Source: Sphingobium sp. SYK-6 (GTDB lineage: Bacteria; Pseudomonadota; Alphaproteobacteria; Sphingomonadales; Sphingomonadaceae). Taken from it: DNA of 64,000 bases. Both the position numbers and the translations under genes were made by a program. The notes beneath the pieces are model-generated. The model saw only the letters and a program-made list of their open reading frames with translations. It made no database searches and was not told the origin of the DNA. Positions 42,969 through 50,315 of the stretch are shown piece after piece. The DNA lies in assembly GCF_000283515.1 (NCBI RefSeq), contig NC_015976.1, positions 1,612,001 through 1,676,000 on the forward strand, read 5' to 3'. Position 1 is the first letter of the stretch, and each line of letters begins with the position of its first letter.

Positions 42969-45379
42969 AAGCTATCGGCCCGGGATCCCATCGTGGCGAC
43001 TTGCTCAGCCTGACTGCTGACAGGCCCACCGTGAATCCCGTGCCGGTCATCGTCGCGGCGGCGTTCGTCAGTGCGCTTCTGCTGCTCTGGCTGCTGGGGG
43101 ACGTTGTTCTGGCGGCCGGCTTCGGGGCAGCTGTGATCGGGGGCGCGGCACTCATCTGGTATGCCCAGCGGCTTTTCCCGTCGGCACAGGTGGATCAGGC
43201 TGTCGTGACCGACTGGACGGTCACGCGGGCGGCTGCCGAGGCGGCGGGGCATGCGATCGCGGTCACCGACCGCACGGGCCGCATGGTCTGCGCGAGCGAT
43301 CAATATGGGGAGTGGTTCCCAGGCTATCCGGTGCCGGCGGAAATCAAGGTTTCAGCGCGCGATCAGGATCGGCTCGCCCAGGCCGCCCGCGCGGCATGGC
43401 GCGATGGAGAAGCCGAAGTGTCCGGCCTGTTGCGTGGCAGCCTGCAGCTCGATGTCCATGTGCTGCGCACCGGCCGCATTGACGACTATCTGCTCTGGCG
43501 CTTCGCAAGCGTGCGGCAGGCCAGCGTCATGGACGATTATCTGCGCATCATAGAAGGGCAGGCGGGACGGCAGCTCTCCGAAGCAGGCATCATGTGCGTG
43601 ATGATCGGGGGCGAGGGACGCATCCGGGCCGCCAACCCCGCTTTCACCCTGCGCGCGACCGGCAGGCCGGACAGCAACATCATCGGCCGCGATTTCTCCG
43701 CCTATATGCGCGTGGATGCCAAGGGCCGCATCTTCTATGCGCAGGAGGAGCAACAGGCGACGCCGGTTCGCATGATGCAGATTCCGGTGCGTCCGGAAGA
43801 TCCCGCCGGTCTGCTGGTGCTTGTGATGGTCGACGACAATGTGCCGTCGGTCGAGGGCATTTCCAGCCTCGCTTATGTCGAGACGCTGCTTTCGCTGCTG
43901 CCTTTCGGCCTTGGCATGGCCGATCGGGACGGGCGCCTGCTGTTCTACAACAATGCGTTCGCCCGGGCGGCCGGCATCGGGCCGGGCGACAAGCCGAGCT
44001 ACCCCGGCGATCTGGTGATCGGCGAGGATCAGGCCGCTGTCGCCGAAGCGATCCGCCGCTATGCCATCGGCCCGCAGATGTCCGGCGATCTCCAGGTCCG
44101 CCTGCGCGGAGCCCCGGAGGAGTCCGTGTCGCTCAGCCTTGCCGGCGTGCGCGGTCTGGGCGAGGCGGCGGTGCTGCTCAGCCTCAAGGACAACAGCGAG
44201 GAGACACGTCTCAAGCGCCAGGTCGCCCAGCAGACCAAGATGCAGGCGGTCGGCCAGCTGGCGGGCGGCGTTGCCCATGATTTCAACAATATCCTCACTG
44301 CCATCATTGGCCATTGCGACCTGATGCTGATGCGCCATACGCCGGGCGACAGCGATTATGACGACATTCAGCAGGTCAAGGCCAATTCCAATCGCGCGGC
44401 ATCGCTGACCCGGCAGTTGCTCGCCTTTTCGCGTCAGCAGACGCTCCGGCCGCAGGTCCTCCAGTTGCCTGACGTGGTGTCGGAAGTGTCGAGCCTGCTC
44501 AAGCGCCTGCTGGGCGAGAACATCAAGCTGGAAGTCTATCATGGCCGGGGCCTGGGCACCGTGCGGGCGGACCCGGGGCAGCTCGAGCAGGTGATCGTCA
44601 ATCTCGTCGTCAATGCGCGGGACGCCATGCCGGACGGGGGCACGGTGACTGTCCGTACGTTCGCGGTGTCAGCGCAGGACGTGCGTGACCTTAAGAACGA
44701 GATCATGCCGATCGGAGACTATACCGGCCTCAGCATCGGGGACACCGGCGTCGGCATCGCGCCCGATCTGCTCGGCAAGATCTTCGAGCCTTTCTATACC
44801 ACCAAGCCCGTGGGGCGCGGGACCGGTCTCGGCCTTTCCACCGTTTACGGCATCATCAAGCAGTCCGGCGGCTTCATCTTCCCCGAATCTCAGTTGGGTG
44901 AGGGCACGGTCTTCAAGATCTATCTTCCGGTCCACGCCACCAGCGCGGAAGTGGGCGGGAGCACGGCAGTGACTCGCAAGCGCCCCGCCACCGAGACCTG
45001 GGGCACGGGCACCATCTTGCTGGTGGAGGATGAGGACATGGTCCGCAGCGTCGCCGAACGCGCGCTCACGAGGCAGGGCTATACGGTCGTCAGTGCCAGC
45101 GATGGCGAGCAGGGGCTGGCCCGCCTTGCGCAGACCGAGAAGGTCGATCTGCTTATTTCGGACGTGGTCATGCCGGGAATGGATGGGCCGGCCATGGTGC
45201 GGGCCGCCCGCGCATCCTATCCGGATATCCCGGTGCTCTTCATGTCAGGTTATGCGGAGGAACAGCTGCGCAAATCGATCGATATCGATAACGTCGCTTT
45301 CCTTCCGAAGCCGTTTTCCGTCTCCCAGCTGGCAGAAGCGGCGCGCGACGTGCTTGCAGCCGCGCGCGCGGCGGGCTGA
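42965..45379 (+). CDS. cckA: cell-cycle hybrid histidine kinase CckA
   Basis: Hybrid kinase of 804 residues that phosphorylates the CtrA/CpdR phosphorelay through ChpT. Two membrane helices lie at about 26-68. Two PAS-like domains follow (about 205-290 and 305-405). The dimerisation helix contains the phospho-histidine H438 in [21 protein letters not shown]. The ATPase domain ends [20 protein letters not shown]. The C-terminal receiver has D733 ([13 protein letters not shown]) and the lysine in FLPKPF. Start is a GTG that overlaps the DUF2062 stop. A CtrA-type box lies 640 bases downstream. Confidence 0.92.
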   Translation: MKAIGPGSHRGDLLSLTADRPTVNPVPVIVAAAFVSALLLLWLLGDVVLAAGFGAAVIGGAALIWYAQRLFPSAQVDQAVVTDWTVTRAAAEAAGHAIAVTDRTGRMVCASDQYGEWFPGYPVPAEIKVSARDQDRLAQAARAAWRDGEAEVSGLLRGSLQLDVHVLRTGRIDDYLLWRFASVRQASVMDDYLRIIEGQAGRQLSEAGIMCVMIGGEGRIRAANPAFTLRATGRPDSNIIGRDFSAYMRVDAKGRIFYAQEEQQATPVRMMQIPVRPEDPAGLLVLVMVDDNVPSVEGISSLAYVETLLSLLPFGLGMADRDGRLLFYNNAFARAAGIGPGDKPSYPGDLVIGEDQAAVAEAIRRYAIGPQMSGDLQVRLRGAPEESVSLSLAGVRGLGEAAVLLSLKDNSEETRLKRQVAQQTKMQAVGQLAGGVAHDFNNILTAIIGHCDLMLMRHTPGDSDYDDIQQVKANSNRAASLTRQLLAFSRQQTLRPQVLQLPDVVSEVSSLLKRLLGENIKLEVYHGRGLGTVRADPGQLEQVIVNLVVNARDAMPDGGTVTVRTFAVSAQDVRDLKNEIMPIGDYTGLSIGDTGVGIAPDLLGKIFEPFYTTKPVGRGTGLGLSTVYGIIKQSGGFIFPESQLGEGTVFKIYLPVHATSAEVGGSTAVTRKRPATETWGTGTILLVEDEDMVRSVAERALTRQGYTVVSASDGEQGLARLAQTEKVDLLISDVVMPGMDGPAMVRAARASYPDIPVLFMSGYAEEQLRKSIDIDNVAFLPKPFSVSQLAEAARDVLAAARAAG

Positions 45380-45426
45380 ACCCGGCACCATTGTGCAGGG
45401 CGGCGCCCATCGCCATCACCGGGCGA

Positions 45427-45951
45427 TCAGAAGGGACGTTCCCCGATATAATTGCCGGCCTGGGCATAGCGGCAGACCAGCACGTCTTCGTCTGCGCCCG
45501 TCGCACGCGCGCAGCCAACCTGCCTTGTCGCGCGCCACACGACCTGCGTGTAATGGCCTACATCTTCCACCCGGCCGGTGATGCTGTTGTCCGGGAAGGT
45601 GCCGCGACGGAAGTTGCGCTTTTCCCTCACCCATGCATCGACCATCGCCTCGGGGGTGTAGTGGCCTTTCGTGCCCGCCCAGAGATTCTCGCCGACTGGT
45701 TCGCGGGAATTCTCCGGAGCATGTTCGAACTCGCCGTTCCTGGCGAGATGATCGGCCCAGCTCTGGGCTGAGCGGGCCAGTGCCGCATTCCAGTTGAGCG
45801 GCTCGATCCCAAGCTTGAGGCGCTCCACATTGTGCGTAGTCAGCAGGCGCTGCTCGAAATTCAGCATCGGGTCCGTGGCGCCCATGGCGAATGGCGCCGC
45901 CAGGGCGAGAAGGCCGGTGCAAAGGCGGCTGTGCCAGCTGTGATCCGTCAT
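45427..45951 (-). CDS. secreted CAP/SCP-domain protein
   Basis: Protein of 174 residues with a signal peptide (LCTGLLALAAPFAMGA) and a complete CAP (PR-1-like) domain: LLTTHNVERLKLGIEPLNW, SQSWADHLARNGEFEHAP, VGENLW, and VGHYTQVVWRATRQVGCA. These include the His/Glu pair of the CAP cavity. Two C-terminal cysteines (GCARATG, VLVCRY) could form a disulphide. Bacterial members are exported and of unclear role. A CtrA-type box lies about 70 bases upstream. Confidence 0.88.
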   Translation of the reverse strand: MTDHSWHSRLCTGLLALAAPFAMGATDPMLNFEQRLLTTHNVERLKLGIEPLNWNAALARSAQSWADHLARNGEFEHAPENSREPVGENLWAGTKGHYTPEAMVDAWVREKRNFRRGTFPDNSITGRVEDVGHYTQVVWRATRQVGCARATGADEDVLVCRYAQAGNYIGERPF

Positions 45952-46020
45952 CGCTCAGAACTCCCGCAGGTCCGCGGGATTTCTCTCACCAGCTCGTCAC
46001 GAGCATGTGGACGAGGCTGG

Positions 46021-46036
46021 TTAACGGGATTTTAAC
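46021..46036. promoter_or_regulatory. CtrA-type binding box
   Basis: TTAACGGGATTTTAAC fits TTAA-N7-TTAAC exactly, the full site bound by the cell-cycle regulator CtrA in alphaproteobacteria. It lies upstream of the minus-strand CAP gene and close to cckA, whose product controls CtrA. Confidence 0.6.
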
Positions 46037-46113
46037 GTCGAGGGTGTCGGCCGTTCATCGTGACGGGCAAGCGCTTGCTGGCGGTGGACTCGATCAGTCC
46101 GTTTGCCGGGACA

Positions 46114-46773
46114 TCAGATCTGAGTCTGGCGGGGCGGCGAGCCGTTCTGATCGTCGGCGGGGACGATCACGACCATGTCTCCCTTGTGCATCTGCGCGAA
46201 GAGCAGCCGCGCAAAAGCCAGCGGCACGCCGATGCAGCCATGGGTCGCCCGGCCGACCCGCACATCGCTGCCATGGATCGCCACGCCATCATCTGTCAGC
46301 CGGAGCATGTAGGGCATGGGCGCATCATATGTACGGGAATGATAGTCCGCGTCCTTCTGCAGGACGGTGAAGCTGCCTGTCGGCGTGGGCTTGCCATCCG
46401 TGCCATAGAGAATGACCGCGGATCCGATCTCGTGCCCGCCACGGAATACGGAGAGGATCTGCCGAGCGAGGTCCACCCGCACCCATAGCGGCCCCTCGGG
46501 CACGCCTGCCTCGTTCCAGACATGCGTGCCGAAGCGCATCGGGCCGCTGACATTGAGTATGCTGTGGATGGCGCGCCGCTCGCCGTCCGGCATGAGCATG
46601 ACAGGGTATTTGCCCGGCGGGTAATGCTGCCGCGTGCGTTCGCCGGAGCTCTCCGCGCTGATCCGGGACAGCTCGGGGGTGACACGCCGCGTCTTTGCTT
46701 GCTGGTGCAGGCCGAGGGCCGCGATGACGATGCCGGCGCCGAACAGCAGGAAGGACCGCATTCCCTTTCGCAT
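46114..46773 (-). CDS. L,D-transpeptidase (YkuD domain)
   Basis: Protein of 219 residues with an N-terminal signal/anchor (GMRSFLLFGAGIVIAALGLHQQ) and a YkuD catalytic domain: WVRVDLARQILSVFRGGHEI, TPTGSFTVLQKD, and the active site HGSDVRVGRATHGCIGVP with H167, H178 and nucleophile C180. Such enzymes form 3-3 peptidoglycan cross-links or attach proteins to peptidoglycan. ATG at 46773 is chosen over 46854, which overlaps the upstream gene. It forms an envelope gene pair with the PEPxxWA-CTERM gene. Confidence 0.88.
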   Translation of the reverse strand: MRKGMRSFLLFGAGIVIAALGLHQQAKTRRVTPELSRISAESSGERTRQHYPPGKYPVMLMPDGERRAIHSILNVSGPMRFGTHVWNEAGVPEGPLWVRVDLARQILSVFRGGHEIGSAVILYGTDGKPTPTGSFTVLQKDADYHSRTYDAPMPYMLRLTDDGVAIHGSDVRVGRATHGCIGVPLAFARLLFAQMHKGDMVVIVPADDQNGSPPRQTQI

Positions 46774-46796
46774 CGATGGCGCTTCGCCCGGGCGGC

Positions 46797-47477
46797 CTAT
46801 TGGCGCGCCATGCGGCGACGTCCGGTCACGCGCATCATCGCACCCACGACGCACAAGCCCAGCAAGATGGCGGCCCAGGTGGCCGGCTCGGGAATCGGCA
46901 GTGGCTGCGGATCAGGCGTGGGACCGGGGCCGGGGCCGGGCGGCAGGATACCGCCGCCGGGGCTCAGCGGCCCGGCGGGCAAGCTTGCAAAGGGCGTGCC
47001 TGCGGGGCCGGCAGGGCCGGAAACAGGCATCGCGGCCAATGCGGTTGGCATCACCTCGTCGAACAGCGGCATGTCGCCGAGGACGGCAGGCGTGGGATCG
47101 GGAAGCTCTATCAACGGGAACGGGCTGGAGGCCTCCCGCAGGCCGGGCAGCACGCGCTCGCGGGGAGATGCAGCGTGCTTGGCGCGGGATTTGATGGAGT
47201 ATGTCGAGCCGGGGGTTCTCTCGCCGGGGGACCGCAGATCGAAGAGTGCGGCGGGATCGCGCAGGGCTGCCGCGATCCTCGCCAGGCTCGTCTCGCCGAT
47301 CAGGAACTGGCTGCCGAGGGAGGCGATCAGAAGGCCGACGGCAAGCGGCCACAGGCCCAGGATCCGTCGGCGCCCGGGAGCAGCGGAGGATTCGGTCCGT
47401 CCGGCAGATTCGCGCCCGGGCCAGTCAGTCCATGACCAGAAGCGATCTGCCCGAAAAAAGCGGTAGAGCTGAGCCAA
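46797..47477 (-). CDS. PEPxxWA-CTERM sorting-signal protein
   Basis: Protein of 226 residues. The C terminus matches the PEPxxWA-CTERM signal: PEPATWA (196-202), a hydrophobic helix (AILLGLCVVGAMM) and a basic RRR tail. Preceding it is a long Pro/Gly-rich linker (GPGPGPTPDPQPLPIP). There is also a membrane segment near residues 40-62 (ILGLWPLAVGLLIASLGSQF) that does not look like a cleaved signal. Family members are exported and processed by exosortase; no exosortase gene is visible here. Unknown function. Confidence 0.75.
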   Translation of the reverse strand: MAQLYRFFRADRFWSWTDWPGRESAGRTESSAAPGRRRILGLWPLAVGLLIASLGSQFLIGETSLARIAAALRDPAALFDLRSPGERTPGSTYSIKSRAKHAASPRERVLPGLREASSPFPLIELPDPTPAVLGDMPLFDEVMPTALAAMPVSGPAGPAGTPFASLPAGPLSPGGGILPPGPGPGPTPDPQPLPIPEPATWAAILLGLCVVGAMMRVTGRRRMARQ

Positions 47478-47825
47478 TGAAAATAATGCCGAAATGTTGT
47501 TCCAAGGAATTCCAAGCGATCTAACAGAAAACTGCTAACATCATTTTAATGATTTTTGGCTTTTCTTCATGGTTAATTCATTAACCGAGTATTTCCATAT
47601 TCGGTTATGCCTGCCTGATCGCTTTCACCTTTGTCAGCCATTAGCAGTGCATTCCGGAATGGCGCGATCACCTCCGGTCCGCTCGGCATGGAATCTGGCA
47701 TCATCGGGAAGCCCACGAGACGTCCCTACTTCATGTTCCTCTCTTGTTCAACGAGAACAAATAGGATACAGACATATCTTGTACGGTCTGGACACTATGT
47801 TTTGACATCCATGGGGAGCGGCATC
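47478..47825. other. AT-rich regulatory spacer before recA
   Basis: The 348-base gap is markedly richer in A and T than its surroundings around 47,480-47,610. It contains a palindrome TCATTTTAATGA (47541-47552), GGTTAA-TTCA-TTAACC (47571-47586) and TAACCGA (47582-47588) paired with TCGGTTA (47601-47607). A near-match to the CtrA box, CTAA-N7-TTAA, lies at 47535-47549. I find no convincing gene in it. Confidence 0.55.
47735..47749 (+). promoter_or_regulatory. LexA (SOS) box of recA
   Basis: GTTC-CTCTCTT-GTTC, the exact GTTC-N7-GTTC consensus of alphaproteobacterial LexA, 77 bases before the recA start. TTGTTC at 47744-47749 could also serve as a -35 element, which would let LexA block the promoter. 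Confidence 0.85.
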
Positions 47826-48905
47826 ATGACGGTAAATCTCAAGCTCATAGACGGCGACAAGAAGGCAGGCACCATGGAACGGCAGAAGGCTCTGGAAGCG
47901 GCTCTGGCTCAGATTGATCGGGCCTTCGGCAAGGGCTCGGCCATGCGGCTCGGTTCCAAGGAAACGATGCAGATCGAGGCGATTTCGACGGGGTCCCTCG
48001 GCCTGGACATCGCGCTTGGCATCGGCGGATTGCCGCGCGGACGCATCATCGAGATTTACGGGCCTGAAAGCTCCGGCAAGACCACGCTCGCTCTGCATGC
48101 GATCGCCGAGGCCCAGAAGGCCGGTGGAACGGCAGCCTTCATCGATGCCGAGCATGCGCTCGATCCGGTCTATGCGAAGAAGCTCGGCGTGAACATCGAC
48201 GAGCTCATCGTCTCCCAGCCCGATACGGGCGAGCAGGCTCTGGAGATCGCCGACACGCTGGTGCGCTCGAATGCGATCGACGTGCTGGTGATCGACTCGG
48301 TTGCGGCGCTGGTGCCGCGGGCCGAAATCGAAGGCGAGATGGGCGACAGCCATGTCGGGCTTCAGGCGAGGCTCATGAGCCAGGCCCTGCGCAAGCTCAC
48401 CGGGTCGATCAGTCGCTCGCGCTGCATGGTGATCTTCATCAATCAGGTGCGCATGAAGATCGGGGTGATGTACGGCAATCCGGAAACGACGACCGGCGGT
48501 AATGCGCTGAAATTCTATGCTTCGGTTCGCCTCGACATCCGCCGCACCGGCCAGATCAAGGACAGGGACGAGATCACCGGCAATGCGACGCGTGTGAAGG
48601 TCGTCAAGAACAAGGTCGCGCCGCCGTTCAAGCAGGTCGAGTTCGACATCATGTATGGCGAGGGCATTTCCAAGATCGGCGAGATTCTCGATCTTGGCGT
48701 CAAGGCCGGGATCATCGAAAAGTCGGGTGCCTGGTTTTCCTACGATTCGGTTCGCATTGGTCAGGGACGGGAGAATGCCAAGCAGTTCCTGCGCGAGAAT
48801 CCGGAAATGACGACCAAGCTGGAGCGCGCGATTCGGGCCCGTACCGAGGATGTCGCCGAAGGCATGATGGTCGGTCCTGAAAGCGATGATGCTGGCGAAG
48901 AGTGA
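47826..48905 (+). CDS. recA: recombinase RecA
   Basis: Protein of 359 residues that forms the strand-exchange filament and activates LexA self-cleavage. Walker A is GPESSGKTT (79-87), Walker B is [12 protein letters not shown], and loop L2 contains [29 protein letters not shown] (read as two parts). ATG at 47826 is preceded by GGGGAG at 47813-47818 with 7-base spacing, favoured over the in-frame ATG at 47811. Regulated by the SOS box noted upstream. Product is acidic at the C terminus, as usual. Confidence 0.97.
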   Translation: MTVNLKLIDGDKKAGTMERQKALEAALAQIDRAFGKGSAMRLGSKETMQIEAISTGSLGLDIALGIGGLPRGRIIEIYGPESSGKTTLALHAIAEAQKAGGTAAFIDAEHALDPVYAKKLGVNIDELIVSQPDTGEQALEIADTLVRSNAIDVLVIDSVAALVPRAEIEGEMGDSHVGLQARLMSQALRKLTGSISRSRCMVIFINQVRMKIGVMYGNPETTTGGNALKFYASVRLDIRRTGQIKDRDEITGNATRVKVVKNKVAPPFKQVEFDIMYGEGISKIGEILDLGVKAGIIEKSGAWFSYDSVRIGQGRENAKQFLRENPEMTTKLERAIRARTEDVAEGMMVGPESDDAGEE

Positions 48906-48973
48906 ACCATGACATGATCATCGGTAAATTGGCTCAAGTGAGTTCCAATGACCGTTGACAGACCGTGAAGCGA

Positions 48974-48998
48974 GCGCCGGATTTTCGGCGCCGCTTTT
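48974..48998 (+). terminator. probable terminator after recA
   Basis: Stem GCGCCG (48974-48979) with CGGCGC (48986-48991), loop GATTTT, followed by CGCTTTT. It is 68 bases after the recA stop. Confidence 0.6.
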
Positions 48999-49037
48999 CG
49001 TCACGTCATCTACTGTAACGCCATCTGGGAGCGCTTC

Positions 49038-50009
49038 CTACGAGTGCTTCGTCACGCTTCTCTCGAGGGCGCGCCTGCGGAACTCGCGGGGAGCAACGGA
49101 ATATTTCTCGTGAAATGTCCGGGTGAAATGCGCAGAGCTGTTGAAACCCCAGGAAAAGGCAATTTCGGTCAGTGTATGCATGCTCCACGCCGGGTTGCTC
49201 ATCTGGCGGGCGCATTCCTCGAGCCGCCGCCGCAGGATATAGGCCAGTATCTTTTCACCGCCGCTTGCGAACACGGTACGAAGGTGACGGCCCGAGACGC
49301 GTAACCTGGCAGAAATCAGGGCAGGAGACAGATCGGGATCGCGCAGATTGTCCTCAATGAACTGGATGACATCCCGACGCCGTTGCCACGCGATGGCCGA
49401 GGCATCCGCGAGTGGGGCATTGCCGGATGTGTAGGACATCGAGATCATCTCGAGCAGATAGCGCGCGACCCGCTCCTCATCGAGCGGTGAGCAGCCCGGC
49501 CCCTGCCCGGAACCCAGTTCACGCACCATGGCCGCCGCCGCGCCAGTCAGGCCTGCCGCACGTCCGAGACGCTGCCCGCAGAATTGCTCGGGCGTCGGCA
49601 GGTAGGTGGACAGGATCTTGAGCGGCACGCGGACCATGATGTTGACTGCCGGTCCCTCGGTCTTGAAGAAATGGGGAAGCCCGGTGTCGCACAGCACGAA
49701 GTCGCCCGGCGTCAGTTCCGACTCCTTGCCGCACTGGTAGAAAGTGCCTGTCCCTTCCGCCTGAAGAAGGAAATTATACAGGCGTGGCGCCCCGATGACG
49801 ATGTCGCTTCGCCTGCGCTCCACGCTGCAGCGATCCATGGCATGGCGCGCGATCTTGACCGGGCCGAGCTGCGTGATCCGCAGTTCCGCGTCGAACCTGT
49901 CCGTATCACCGGGCGTGAACTCGCATTTGCTCATACGCGTGGCATAGAGCGCGGCCCAGGCAGCCCCTCTGTCGGCACGGGGCAGGCCATTCGTGCTGAT
50001 CAAGTCCAT
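49038..50009 (-). CDS. AraC-family transcriptional regulator
   Basis: Protein of 323 residues from the ATG at 50009, preceded by GGGAGAGG. The N-terminal two-thirds resembles the AraC-binding-like cupin domain (PRLYNFLLQAEGTGTFYQCGKESELTPGDFVLCDTGLPH). The C-terminal 100 residues are a double helix-turn-helix: SPALISARLRVSGRHLRTVFASGG and TEIAFSWGFNSSAHFTRTFHEKYSVAPREFR. A start at 50087 would add 26 residues. Divergent from the first tandem NTF2 gene, so probably its activator; the inducer is unknown. Confidence 0.88.
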   Translation of the reverse strand: MDLISTNGLPRADRGAAWAALYATRMSKCEFTPGDTDRFDAELRITQLGPVKIARHAMDRCSVERRRSDIVIGAPRLYNFLLQAEGTGTFYQCGKESELTPGDFVLCDTGLPHFFKTEGPAVNIMVRVPLKILSTYLPTPEQFCGQRLGRAAGLTGAAAAMVRELGSGQGPGCSPLDEERVARYLLEMISMSYTSGNAPLADASAIAWQRRRDVIQFIEDNLRDPDLSPALISARLRVSGRHLRTVFASGGEKILAYILRRRLEECARQMSNPAWSMHTLTEIAFSWGFNSSAHFTRTFHEKYSVAPREFRRRALERSVTKHS

Positions 50010-50315
50010 CAAGCGACCTCTCCCGGAGAAGCCCGCCATTTCAAGGGGCGGTGCGTCGATCTTAGGCCGAAATGGTCGCATCACCAATAATCCCTGTCAA
50101 CGCATGAACCATACGTCACCTGTCGGGGGCCGGTTCCCGGCGCCGCCATCCGAGGCGCACCGGATCGCTCCGGGTGGTCGCCGGTCTGCCGGCCAAGGGG
50201 TGATCTTGACTGAAATGGCGCAATCTTCGGTGACTGAGTGCCGGCGCGGCGGTTCGGCCTTGCCCGCCGCTCGTACCCTGCACATGCTGACCAAAAACCG
50301 CCTGGGGAGGCTTGA
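50010..50315. other. divergent promoter region
   Basis: The 306-base spacer between the AraC regulator and the tandem NTF2 gene holds no convincing gene. TTGACT near 50208 could be a -35 element for the plus-strand gene, but no clear -10 follows. A strong ribosome site GGGGAGG (50304-50310) sits before the GTG start. Confidence 0.4.

Noticed and set aside
47500..47560. Sigma-54 type promoter for the PEPxxWA-CTERM gene
   Set aside because: TTGGAATTCCTTGG on the minus strand resembles the -24 element but lacks the GC at -12, so it does not fit the invariant GG-N10-GC spacing.
48906..49037. A small gene or RNA between recA and the AraC regulator
   Set aside because: Only 131 bases, with no start/ribosome-site combination; the one hairpin is explained as a recA terminator.
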